From Dehalococcoidia bacterium (lineage in GTDB: Bacteria; Chloroflexota; Dehalococcoidia; Lucifugimonadales; Australimonadaceae), in assembly GCA_022820645.1 (NCBI GenBank), contig JAJEFD010000002.1, forward strand, positions 248,001-312,000: a stretch of DNA of 64,000 nt. Reading direction: 5' to 3'. Below, one piece after another: positions 50,551 to 58,690 of the stretch. Made by a program: the position numbers and the translations under genes. The notes below the pieces were generated by a model. The model was not told where the DNA came from. It saw only the letters and a list, made by a program, of their open reading frames with translations, and made no database searches. The first letter of the stretch is position 1. Every line of letters starts with the position of its first letter.

Positions 50551-51249
50551 CTACTCCGGAAGCAGGATGCGCCCGCAGTTCGGACATCGAACCGGGGCCG
50601 GGGAGGTGCGCACCTCCTGTGCCGTGCGCATCGGGACCCCGACGCGGCACGTGTTGCATGCGTTGTTGTGCATCTGCGCCACGGGATGCGGGTGATTCCT
50701 CCGCACCTGCTCGTACAGCGCGACCTCGGGCGCGGGAGTGCGGGCGACCGTGTCGGCGCGGCGGCGCTCGAAGTCGGCCACCTCGGCCTCAAGCCGCGTT
50801 TTCTCCGCCGTGAGCGACTCCTGCTCGGCAGCCCACGACACGTTCAGCGACTCCAACTCCTGCGTGGAGGCGTCGCGCTTGCCGCGCGCCGTGTCGAGTT
50901 CCACCATCACTTCGAGGAGCGCGTCTTCCTCGTGGCCGCGCTGCCGCTTGAGCATGTTGACGTCGGCCTGGAGGTCCTGGAGTTCGCGGGGGTTCACGAC
51001 CACGCCGCTGTAGAGCCTCTTCTCGGCGGCGTCCACGCGCTCGGTGAAACCGGCGATGACCGAGTCGAACTCCTGCTGCCGGGAGAGCGCCGAGTCGACC
51101 TCCGCCTGCTCCGAGGCGAGACGACTCGCCAGCGCGCGTACCGCGGAGTCGTCGCCCAGCAGCGGCGCAATCTCGGTCAGCCTCGCTCGGCGGACGGCAA
51201 GCTCACCGTCCACGGATTGCAGCGCGAGCAGTTCACGGGTCGCGGGCAT
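50551..51249 (-). CDS. Coiled-coil zinc-ribbon protein (DUF164/CT398-like)
   Basis: 232-residue protein: a long antiparallel coiled coil (about residues 5-170, with the family signature LYSGVVVNPRELQDLQADVN near 80) followed by a C4 zinc ribbon (CNTC...CPNCGRILLPE). The family is widespread and regarded as nucleic-acid-associated; no precise role is established. The recombinase-like gene starts four bases past its stop and uses a ribosome site within its 3' end. Confidence 0.9.
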   Translation of the reverse strand: MPATRELLALQSVDGELAVRRARLTEIAPLLGDDSAVRALASRLASEQAEVDSALSRQQEFDSVIAGFTERVDAAEKRLYSGVVVNPRELQDLQADVNMLKRQRGHEEDALLEVMVELDTARGKRDASTQELESLNVSWAAEQESLTAEKTRLEAEVADFERRRADTVARTPAPEVALYEQVRRNHPHPVAQMHNNACNTCRVGVPMRTAQEVRTSPAPVRCPNCGRILLPE

Positions 51250-51324
51250 GGAGCAATTCTAGGGAGCGGCAACCTGCCCGTACATGAAAAAGGGATGCGC
51301 GTTAGGGGCTAACGCAGCACCCCC

Positions 51325-51385
51325 ACACCCCCGTGCGCTGCCCGCGCACCCTGGATTCCCGTCGGTGCGGGAATGACGGGGCATA
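51325..51385. repeat. Family A repeat with GCGCTGCCCGCGCACC tail
   Basis: TGCGCTGCCCGCGCACCCTG then GATTCCCGTCGGTGCGGGAA, inverted relative to other copies, upstream of the zinc-ribbon gene's promoter area. Confidence 0.8.
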
Positions 51386-51432
51386 GGACACACGCATGGT
51401 GTTCCAGCGAATGCCAATGCCCGAGTGGACCA

Positions 51433-52086
51433 CTAACGGGCGCGCCACGCGATGCCCAGCGACGCGCCGAGCGCCTCCGTCACGACGTACGCGGCCTCCT
51501 TCAACTCCGGCGCGCGCCCCACGAGCGCGCGCAGCGACGTCACCGGCCTGTCGCCGATGCCGCACGGCACGATGGGCTCGTAGGCGCGGAGGTCGGTCGC
51601 GACGTTGAGCGCGAAGCCGTGCATCGTGACGCCGCGCGAGACCTTCACGCCTATCGCGGCGATCTTCCCCGCATCAGTCCACACCCCAGTCAGCCCTGCC
51701 TCGCGGTGGGCGGGGACGCCGTACTCGGCCAGCGCCGCGATCAGGGCGCTCTCGATCGCCTCGACGTACCGTTTCGGCCCGAGGCCGAGGTCGGCCAGCG
51801 AGACGATAGGATAGCCCACCAGCTGTCCCGGCCCGTGGTAGGTCGTCTGCCCGCCCCTGTCGGTCTCGATGAGGGGGGCGTCGAGCTGGGCAAGCACGTC
51901 CTCCGGCACGGAGCGCCGCCCCGCGGTGTAGACCGGCGCGTGACCCAAGAGGAGCAGCGTATCGCTCCGCTCACCGGCAACCCGCTCCTCGAGCAGCTCG
52001 CGCTGCAGCCCCCACGCCCACGCGTAGTCGATGCCCTCACCGAGCCAGTGCACCTCGCCGTGGTGCGTCATGGTTCCCGATCCCAT
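51433..52086 (-). CDS. lipB: Octanoyl-ACP:protein octanoyltransferase
   Basis: 217-residue LipB, which transfers octanoate from ACP to lipoyl domains. Motifs are RGGQTTYHGPGQLVGYP near 73, GKIAAIGVKVSRGVTMHGFA near 135 with the catalytic Lys, and EPIVPCGIGD near 168 with the catalytic Cys. The ATG at 52086 is favoured by AGGAG six bases upstream; a later ATG at 52071 is possible. It would supply the lipoyl group of the E2 protein encoded at 54443. LipA is not in the window. Confidence 0.94.
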   Translation of the reverse strand: MGSGTMTHHGEVHWLGEGIDYAWAWGLQRELLEERVAGERSDTLLLLGHAPVYTAGRRSVPEDVLAQLDAPLIETDRGGQTTYHGPGQLVGYPIVSLADLGLGPKRYVEAIESALIAALAEYGVPAHREAGLTGVWTDAGKIAAIGVKVSRGVTMHGFALNVATDLRAYEPIVPCGIGDRPVTSLRALVGRAPELKEAAYVVTEALGASLGIAWRAR

Positions 52087-52158
52087 CGTCGCTCCTACTC
52101 CCTTGCTGATCCAGCCAGGACCAGCGTAGCGGGGCCGCCCCAAACTCCACCACCGCAG

Positions 52159-52196
52159 GGCCCTCACCCTAACCCTCTCCCTCAGGAGAGGGGATG
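52159..52196. repeat. Family B repeat
   Basis: GGCCCTCACCCTAACCCTCT, then CCCTCAGGAGAGGGGAT; between the MBL hydrolase and lipB. Confidence 0.8.
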
Positions 52197-52209
52197 AAAC
52201 CGGCTCCTC

Positions 52210-53061
52210 CTACACCGTAAACCGCATGAGGTCTTCGCCGAAGGTGAGCGTCCTTTCGTAGTTGGCGCAGATCACCTCGCGCGACCACGGTTCGTCGACC
52301 TCTCCCATGTGGGTTGCGACGACGTGCGGGACGCCGGACCTGGCGGCGACCTCCGCGAGCCCGTGGGGGCACGTGTGCGAGTTGGCGATGCGCCGCGCGA
52401 ACTCGGTGAGATTCTCGCGGTCGACCTCGTGGTAGTCGCGTCCGTCGGGCGCGGGCCCGCCCCGGTGCGGCTGCGTGTACATCAACTCGTGCAGCAGCAT
52501 GTCGGCGGACGCGGCGGCATCGACGATGGCGTCGCTCACCGCGGTGTCGCCGGAGACGACGAGCCTGCTGCTGTCCTCCTCAAACACGAACCCGAGCGCG
52601 GGCTTCACGTAGCCGTGCTCGACCTCGAGCGCTGTGGCGCGCCAGCCGTTGCCCTCGATGCGGTCGCCGTGGTCCACCTCGACGACGCGCACGTTCATGA
52701 CGTCCTCGCCCACACGGTCGTGGAGGCGGCGGATACGGATGTCCTCCTCGAAGGCGTGGACGAGCCGCTCGACGAAGTCCCGCGTCCGCGCCGGGCCGAC
52801 GACAGTGAAGGGTCGCTTGCGGTAGCGGATCCAGCCGGTGAGCAGCACGTGGGCGAGGTCGATGGTGTGGTCTGAGTGCATGTGGGTGAGGAAGATGTAG
52901 TCCAGATCGGTGGTGTCCACCCCCACCTCCACCATGCGGCGCACGCAGCCGGTGCCCGTGTCGACGAGGACGGACTCACCGCCGATGCGCAGGTGGTTGC
53001 TGGGCCCCGCGCGCCGCGGGCTGGGTTGGGGCGTGCCTGTGCCGAGCAAGGTCAGTTCCAT
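52210..53061 (-). CDS. MBL-fold hydrolase (RNase Z-like)
   Basis: 283-residue metallo-beta-lactamase-fold hydrolase. N-terminal LTLLGTGTPQPSPRRAGPSN and metal motif FLTHMHSDHTID (near residue 60) match the RNase Z/arylsulfatase-like branch, with further ligands in LVVSGDTAVSD (Asp) and VVATHMGE (His). It lacks a clear RNase Z flexible arm, so tRNA processing is uncertain; phosphodiesterase or lactonase activity is equally possible. GGGGG precedes the ATG. It is 11 bases downstream of the AICAR transformylase gene. Confidence 0.85.
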   Translation of the reverse strand: MELTLLGTGTPQPSPRRAGPSNHLRIGGESVLVDTGTGCVRRMVEVGVDTTDLDYIFLTHMHSDHTIDLAHVLLTGWIRYRKRPFTVVGPARTRDFVERLVHAFEEDIRIRRLHDRVGEDVMNVRVVEVDHGDRIEGNGWRATALEVEHGYVKPALGFVFEEDSSRLVVSGDTAVSDAIVDAAASADMLLHELMYTQPHRGGPAPDGRDYHEVDRENLTEFARRIANSHTCPHGLAEVAARSGVPHVVATHMGEVDEPWSREVICANYERTLTFGEDLMRFTV

Positions 53062-53072
53062 GGGGATTCCCC

Positions 53073-54248
53073 CTAGTGATGGAAGAGGCGAACGCCGGAG
53101 AGCGCCATGGCGATGCCATACTCAGCGCAGGCGGCGGCGACGTCGTCGTCGCGGATGGAGCCGCCGGGCTGCACGACGTACTTCACGCCGCTCATCGCCG
53201 CACGGTCGATGTTGTCGCGGAACGGGATGAAGGCGTCGGAGGCCATCGAGACGCCGGTGAGTTGGTCGAGCCATTCGCGCCGCTCTGCAGGCGTGAGGCG
53301 CTGCGGGACCCCGGCGAACGCGGCGCGCCAGACCTCATCCTCAGCGGGCGCGAGGTCGTCGCGCAGAAAGCCGTCGACGGCGTTGTCGCGCTCGGGGCGC
53401 CCGATGCCCTCCCTGAACGGCAGCCCGATCGTTGCGGGATGCTGGCGCAGCCACCAGGTGTCCGCCTTGCTCGCGGCAAGCCGGGTGCAGTGGATGCGCG
53501 ACTGCTGCCCTGCCCCGTTGCCGATGACCTGCCCGTCCAGCGCGAGGCACATCGAGTTCGACTGCGTGTACTTGAGGGTGACGAGCGCGACGGTGAGGTC
53601 GCGCCGGGCCGACTCCGGCAGGCCGCCGTCGGCACCGGTGACGTTCGACAGTTGGGCAGCCCAGTCGGAGGCGTCGTTGCGCCCCTGCTGCATCCGCACG
53701 CCGAACACGGTGCGCGTCTCCTCGTCCGGCGGTTCGTAGTCCGGGTCGGCCTCCAGCATGCAGTAGCGCCCGCCCTGCTTGGCAGAGAGCAGTTCCGCCG
53801 CCTCGGGCGTGAAGCCCGGCGCGATGATGCCGTCCGACACCTCGCGGCGTATCAGGCGCGCCGTGGACTCGTCGACCACGTCCGACAGCGCGATCCAGTC
53901 GCCGAACGACGAGACGCGGTCGGCGCCGCGAGCGCGAGCGTAGGCAGCCGCGAGCGGGGAGAGCGATGCGCCGTCGACGAAGTACGCCTGCGCGAGGGTG
54001 TCGGTCAGCGGCACGCCGACCGCCGCTCCGGCGGGGCTGACGTGCTTGAACGACGCGGCGGCGGGTATGCCGGTCGCGGCGCGGAGCTCGCGCACGAGCT
54101 GCCACGAGTTGAGCGCGTCCAGCAGGTTGATGAAGCCGGGCGAGCCGTTGCGGACCTCGAACGGGAGCGACCCCTGGTCGACGAAGGCTCTCGCCGGGGT
54201 CTGGTGCGGGTTCATGCCGTAGCGGAGCGTAATCTCGGACTCAGGCAT
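53073..54248 (-). CDS. Stand-alone AICAR transformylase
   Basis: 391-residue protein equal to the C-terminal AICAR formyltransferase part of PurH. It starts with LRYGMNPHQTPARAF, the segment where that domain begins in bifunctional PurH, and continues with SFKHVSPAGAAVG (catalytic Lys-His), SDAFIPFRDNIDRA and GVKYVVQPGGSIRD. The IMP cyclohydrolase domain is absent. The enzyme formylates AICAR with 10-formyl-THF in purine synthesis, and ring closure must be done by a separate enzyme. GAGGAG precedes the ATG. Confidence 0.92.
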   Translation of the reverse strand: MPESEITLRYGMNPHQTPARAFVDQGSLPFEVRNGSPGFINLLDALNSWQLVRELRAATGIPAAASFKHVSPAGAAVGVPLTDTLAQAYFVDGASLSPLAAAYARARGADRVSSFGDWIALSDVVDESTARLIRREVSDGIIAPGFTPEAAELLSAKQGGRYCMLEADPDYEPPDEETRTVFGVRMQQGRNDASDWAAQLSNVTGADGGLPESARRDLTVALVTLKYTQSNSMCLALDGQVIGNGAGQQSRIHCTRLAASKADTWWLRQHPATIGLPFREGIGRPERDNAVDGFLRDDLAPAEDEVWRAAFAGVPQRLTPAERREWLDQLTGVSMASDAFIPFRDNIDRAAMSGVKYVVQPGGSIRDDDVAAACAEYGIAMALSGVRLFHH

Positions 54249-54284
54249 CGTTACTCCTCGTCAAGTTCTAATACCCTCACGCGA

Positions 54285-54425
54285 ACGCTCCCCGAGAGGA
54301 TGTTGCGCGCTAAAGCGCGGGACTCCGCCTCCAGCTCCGCTCAACATGACACCCCAACCCCCGTTCCCCACCCCTGCGTGCGCTGCCCGCGCACCTGGAT
54401 CCCCGGCGGTGCGGGAATGACGAGG
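54285..54425. repeat. Family C (inverted) and family A repeats
   Basis: CCCGAGAGGATGTTGCGCGC...CTCAACATGACA (C-like) and GTGCGCTGCCCGCGCACCTG, GATCCCCGGCGGTGCGGGAA (A) between the purine gene and the E2 gene. Confidence 0.75.
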
Positions 54426-54442
54426 CTTGCCGTGCGTGTGCC

Positions 54443-56560
54443 CTACCCCAGCCCGATGCTCTCGTCGATGACTTCGAGTCGCGCCTTGACCGCGCTCAGG
54501 AATGCAGCGGCCTCCGCGCCGTCGCAGACGCGGTGGTCGAAGGTGAGGCAGAGGTTCATCATCGAGCGCACGGCGATGGCATCGCCTTCGACGACGACCG
54601 GACGCTTCACGATGGCCTCCGTCGTCATGATCGCGGCCTGTGGGTGGTTGATGATGGGCACGGAGACGACGGAGCCGAGCGCGCCCGTGTTGTTGAGCGT
54701 GAACGTCCCGCCCTGCACGTCGTCGATGCCGAGCGTGCCCGCCCGCGCGCCGTCGGTCAGCCGGCGCAGCTCGGCGGCGATGCCCGCGATGGTCAGCGTG
54801 TCGGCGTCGCGCAGCACCGGAACCATGAGCCCGGCCTCGGTCGAGACCGCCACCGCGAGGTTGACACGGTTGTTGAGCGTGATGTGGCCGTCGTCCCAGC
54901 GCGCGTTGAGGCGCGGGTGCTCGCGCAAGGCAGCGGCCACCGCGCCCGCCGCGAACGGCAGGTACGTCAGCGGGATGCCGTGCCTCTCCTCGAACGCGGC
55001 CTTGAGCGCGTCGCGCGTCCGCACGAGGCGGGTGGCGTCGACCTCCACCATCGACCACGCGGCGGGTATCTCGCGGGAGGAGCGCGCCATGTGCTCGGCG
55101 ATGATGCGGCGCACGGGGGTGAGGGGCATCACGGAGGTGTCTTCGGCTGCTGCGGGGGCGGGCTGCTCCGGCACAACGTCCTCGCCAGCAGGGGTTTCCT
55201 GGATTCCCGCCTCCGCGGGAATGACGGGAATGGGAGCGGGCTCGACGGCAACAGCCCCCAGCGCCGCTTCCTCAGTTTCGTTCAGCGCCTCCTCGACGTC
55301 CTCAACCCCTTCCTCCTCCGTGAACTCCTCCACTGGCTCTTCAGCCTCGGCTTCCGCTTCTTCGGCAGTCTCCTCCGGCTCCGCCTCTGATTCACCCTCT
55401 CCCGCGCTTTTAGCGCGACCTCTCCCCTCGAGGGAGAGGGGGTCTTCTGCCGCCGCTTCCTCAAGCGCAACGTCCTCGTCGGCGATGGGTTCCTGGATTC
55501 CCGCCTCCGCGGGAACGACGGGGGTTGCGGCCTCAGCCCCGGTTTCAGCTTCCGGCGCTTCGGGGGCGGCCTCTTCTGCAACCTCCTCAAGTGCGGGCTC
55601 CGCAGCCGTTTCCGGTTCTTCCGGTTCACCCTCTCCCGCACTTTCAGCGCGACCTCTCCCCTCGAGGGAGAGGGGGTCTTCTGCTTCCTCCTCCTGCGCT
55701 CCGGAGGTCATGCGGCTGACGGCTTCGAGCAGGTCCTTGCTCGTGATGCGGCCGCCGGTGCCGGTACCCCGGACCGTCGACAGGTCTATGCCGTACTGCG
55801 CCGACAGCCTCGCGACCAGCGGCGATATGACGTGACTGCGGTCCGGCTCCGCGACGCTCGGCGCAGGGGTCTCGTGCTCCCGTTCGGCGAGCGCCTGCTC
55901 CTGCAGCGCGTCGGGGCGTCCCTCTCCGCGTTCGCCGGAACCCGTGGGGCCGACGCTGCGGACGCTGTCCATGAACTCGAACGTGTGCTGGCCTGCCTCC
56001 TCGCCCTGCGCATCCGCACCCTGTGCGGCAGGCATCGCCCATGCGCCGCCGACGCGTCCGGTGTCTTCGTCAGCCGACTCTTCTTCGGTAGGTGCCTCTT
56101 CCGCATCATCCGCTGCGGGTTCACCCTCTCCCGCGCTTTCAGCGCGACCTCTCCCCTCAAGGGAGAGGGGGTCGTCCGGCGCTGCGGTAGATGATTCACC
56201 GCCCTCATCCCCGCTCCCCGCCTCGTGCGCTGCCCGCGCACCCTGGGTTCCCGCCTGTGCGGGAATGACGGGATCAGGCTGCGAGGTTCCTGCCTCCGCA
56301 GGAACGACGGGGGACCCCTCGTCCTCCACTTCCATCTCGCAGATCGGCTGGCCCATCGGGACGGTCTCGCCCTCTTCGGCCAGCGCACGGACGAATACGC
56401 CCGTGTACGGCGACGGCGCTTCCATGCTCACCTTGTCGGTGACGACTTCCACGAGGGGGTCGTATCTCTCGACGTGCTGCCCCGGCTCCACGAGCCACTT
56501 GCCGATGACGCCCTCCGTAACCGACTCACCCACCTGCGGCAGTTCAATGATCCTGATCAT
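54443..56560 (-). CDS. 2-oxoacid dehydrogenase E2 acyltransferase with repeat-derived linkers
   Basis: 705-residue dihydrolipoyl acyltransferase. Lipoyl domain is residues 1-76 with Lys43 in VTDKVSME; peripheral-subunit-binding domain about 244-283 (VISPLVARLSAQYGIDLS...GGRITSKDLLEAV); catalytic domain about 476-705 with the DHRVCDG motif near 674. The two linkers total over 350 residues, far longer than usual, and hold four family A peptides (P-V-[IV]-P-A-[EQ]-A-G) and three family B peptides (DPLSLEGRGRA[EK]SAGEGE), all in frame. It follows E1beta by one base and receives lipoate through lipB/lipA. Confidence 0.93.
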   Translation of the reverse strand: MIRIIELPQVGESVTEGVIGKWLVEPGQHVERYDPLVEVVTDKVSMEAPSPYTGVFVRALAEEGETVPMGQPICEMEVEDEGSPVVPAEAGTSQPDPVIPAQAGTQGARAAHEAGSGDEGGESSTAAPDDPLSLEGRGRAESAGEGEPAADDAEEAPTEEESADEDTGRVGGAWAMPAAQGADAQGEEAGQHTFEFMDSVRSVGPTGSGERGEGRPDALQEQALAEREHETPAPSVAEPDRSHVISPLVARLSAQYGIDLSTVRGTGTGGRITSKDLLEAVSRMTSGAQEEEAEDPLSLEGRGRAESAGEGEPEEPETAAEPALEEVAEEAAPEAPEAETGAEAATPVVPAEAGIQEPIADEDVALEEAAAEDPLSLEGRGRAKSAGEGESEAEPEETAEEAEAEAEEPVEEFTEEEGVEDVEEALNETEEAALGAVAVEPAPIPVIPAEAGIQETPAGEDVVPEQPAPAAAEDTSVMPLTPVRRIIAEHMARSSREIPAAWSMVEVDATRLVRTRDALKAAFEERHGIPLTYLPFAAGAVAAALREHPRLNARWDDGHITLNNRVNLAVAVSTEAGLMVPVLRDADTLTIAGIAAELRRLTDGARAGTLGIDDVQGGTFTLNNTGALGSVVSVPIINHPQAAIMTTEAIVKRPVVVEGDAIAVRSMMNLCLTFDHRVCDGAEAAAFLSAVKARLEVIDESIGLG
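55191..56312. repeat. Seven family A and B repeats inside the E2 gene
   Basis: Family A copies at about 55198-55231, 55492-55522, 56244-56276 and 56283-56312; family B copies at about 55390-55443, 55627-55680 and 56117-56173. All lie in the interdomain linkers and none interrupts a folded domain. Confidence 0.85.
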
Positions 56561-56561
56561 G

Positions 56562-57545
56562 CTAGTACGCCACCAGTTCCCTGAGTTTCGCGGCTATCTT
56601 CTCCGCGGTAGGCATGTACGCCGCCTCCAGCGTAGGCGCGAACGGCATCGCCGGTATCTCCGGCCCCGCGCAGCGCATCACGGGCGCGTCGAGGTACTCG
56701 AAGGCATGCTCCGCGATGAGCGCACTCACCTCCGAGCCCACGGACACGGCGGCGTTGTCCTCGTGCACCACCAGCGCCTTGCTCGTCTTGCGCACCGACT
56801 CCAGCACCGTTTCGGTGTCGAGCGGACGGAGCGTGCGGAGGTCGACGACCTCGACGCTCACGCCATCGTTCTCCAGCTCGGCAGCCGCCTGCATGGAGTA
56901 GTGGAGCGTGAGGCCGTAGGTGATGACCGAGGCGTCGGTCCCCTCGCGCTTCACCTCCGCCGAACCGATGGGCACGACGTAGTCCTCGTCCGGCGTGTCT
57001 CCACGCACCGAGCGGTACGTCCGCTTGTGCTCCAGAACGATGACGGGGTCGTCGTCGCGGATCGCGGCCTTCAGCAGTCCCTTGGCGTCGTACGGGGTTG
57101 CCGGGGCAACGACCTTCAGCCCGGGCGTATGCGCGAAGTACGACTCGACGCTCTGGGAGTGGTAGAGCCCGCCGCGCACGTGTCCGCCGTACGGCGAGCG
57201 CAGCACCATCGGCACGTTGAGCTTGCCGTTGGAGCCGTAGCGGATGCGCGCGGCCTCGCCGATCATCTGGTTCACGGTGGGCCAGATGAAGTCGGCGAAC
57301 TGCACCTCGGCGATGGGGCGCAGGCCGGACAACGCCGCGCCGACCGCGATGCCGGCTATCGAGGCCTCGGCAAGGGGCGTGTCGACGACGCGCTGCTCGC
57401 CGAACTCGTCGAGGAAGTCCCTGGTGGCGAGGAACACCCCGCCCCGGCGGCCCACGTCCTCACCCATCACGAACACGGACCCGTCGCGCTGCATCTCCTC
57501 GCGCATCGCGTCGCGTATCGCTTCTATGACAGTGACGACTGCCAT
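56562..57545 (-). CDS. 2-oxoacid dehydrogenase E1 beta subunit
   Basis: 327-residue transketolase-like subunit of a pyruvate/branched-chain 2-oxoacid dehydrogenase. Motifs are FVMGEDVGRRGGVFLAT near 27, VVDTPLAEASIAGIAVGAAL near 53 and RSPYGGHVRGGLYHSQSVES near 117. The ATG at 57545 follows GAGGGTGAAACG; the longer upstream frame shadows E1alpha. It forms the alpha2beta2 E1 heterotetramer with the preceding gene product. Confidence 0.94.
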   Translation of the reverse strand: MAVVTVIEAIRDAMREEMQRDGSVFVMGEDVGRRGGVFLATRDFLDEFGEQRVVDTPLAEASIAGIAVGAALSGLRPIAEVQFADFIWPTVNQMIGEAARIRYGSNGKLNVPMVLRSPYGGHVRGGLYHSQSVESYFAHTPGLKVVAPATPYDAKGLLKAAIRDDDPVIVLEHKRTYRSVRGDTPDEDYVVPIGSAEVKREGTDASVITYGLTLHYSMQAAAELENDGVSVEVVDLRTLRPLDTETVLESVRKTSKALVVHEDNAAVSVGSEVSALIAEHAFEYLDAPVMRCAGPEIPAMPFAPTLEAAYMPTAEKIAAKLRELVAY

Positions 57546-57555
57546 CGTTTCACCC

Positions 57556-58578
57556 TCACGTTTCGCTCGTGACGTGGCGGAACACGTCCTCGTCGCTGGG
57601 GAACGGCGCGGCCTCGGCGACGTCCGTCGCCACGTTGACCTCGTCACGCGCCCGCTTCTTCATCGCGGCGTCGCGCTCCTCGGAGAGCATCCCCGTGCCG
57701 GAGAGCAGCGCGTGCAGCTTCTCCAGCGGGTCGCGCTTCTTCGCCTCTTCGATCTCGGCAGGGTCGCGGTAGACGGTGTCGTCGTCGTCGCTCGTGTGCG
57801 GCAGGTAACGCTCGACGTCGAACTCGACGATGCTCGGGCCGCCGCCCATCGCCGCGAGCCGCACCGCGGTCGAGGCCGCCTGGTACGAGGCGCGCACGTC
57901 GGTGCCGTCGACGGTCGTACCCGGCATCGCGTACCCCTCGGCCCGCAGCGCGTACCGCTCGATGGCCATCTGGCGCGACATGGGAACGGAGATGGCGTAC
58001 TTGTTGTTCTCCACGAAGAAGACGATGGGCAGCCTGTGGATGGAGGCGAAGTTCATCGCCTCGTGCACCTCGCCCTGGCTCGTCGTGCCGTCGCCGAAGA
58101 AGCAGGCGACGACCGTGTCCTCGCCGCGCATCTTCACCCCGAGCGCCCAACCGACGGCCTGAGGAACGTGTGTGCCGATGACGTTGGAGTGGTTGATGAA
58201 CTTCAGCTCCGGCGCAGCCCCGTGCTGGGGGAACTGGCGCGCACCGGAGAGCGGTTCGCCGTCCCTCGCGAGGAAGCCGCGCAACGACTCCTCCGCCGTC
58301 AGCCCGAGAGCTGTCGTTACTGCAAGATCCCGGTAGTAGGTGAAGCAGAAGAAGTCGGGCGCGCTCTTGCGGAGAGCCCAGACGGAGGCGAGCTGCGCGG
58401 CCTCGTGGCCCTGGCTCGATGCGACGATGGCCGCCTTGCCCTGCCGGTTCATCGCCCACACCCGCTCGTCCAGCGTGCGGACGAGGAGCATGGTGGCGTA
58501 GATGTCCAGCAGGTCTTCCGTGGTCAGCGAATCTGCCGGCGCATCGGGGAGGTCGATCTGCAGTTCCGCATCTGCCAT
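57556..58578 (-). CDS. 2-oxoacid dehydrogenase E1 alpha subunit
   Basis: 340-residue TPP-binding subunit. The cofactor motif is FFGDGTTSQGEVHEAMNFA...ENN near 165; HTSDDDDTVYR is the phosphorylation-loop region found in branched-chain type enzymes. Absence of the GGSMH element of pyruvate dehydrogenases and the sequence QHGAAPELKF fit a 2-oxoisovalerate (branched-chain) type, though acetoin or pyruvate is not excluded. ATG at 58578. First gene of the E1alpha-E1beta-E2 operon; E3 (lpd) is not in the window. Confidence 0.92.
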   Translation of the reverse strand: MADAELQIDLPDAPADSLTTEDLLDIYATMLLVRTLDERVWAMNRQGKAAIVASSQGHEAAQLASVWALRKSAPDFFCFTYYRDLAVTTALGLTAEESLRGFLARDGEPLSGARQFPQHGAAPELKFINHSNVIGTHVPQAVGWALGVKMRGEDTVVACFFGDGTTSQGEVHEAMNFASIHRLPIVFFVENNKYAISVPMSRQMAIERYALRAEGYAMPGTTVDGTDVRASYQAASTAVRLAAMGGGPSIVEFDVERYLPHTSDDDDTVYRDPAEIEEAKKRDPLEKLHALLSGTGMLSEERDAAMKKRARDEVNVATDVAEAAPFPSDEDVFRHVTSET

Positions 58579-58660
58579 CGTACGTCGATTATCCCACACC
58601 CACCGCTGCGCGCCACGCGTGATACGGGACGTTTTCGGCGCATTCGGGGCGCCTGCCCAG

Positions 58661-58666
58661 TACAAT
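58661..58666 (+). promoter_or_regulatory. -10 box TACAAT for thiI
   Basis: TACAAT 24 bases upstream of the thiI GTG, in the divergent gap with the E1alpha gene. Confidence 0.4.
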
Positions 58667-58690
58667 CAACCCTCCAAGGAGAAGTGCCAG

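Noticed and set aside
53076..55835. 919-codon plus-strand ORF
   Set aside because: Antisense of the AICAR transformylase and E2 genes; the Ser-rich part is the E2 linker read backwards.
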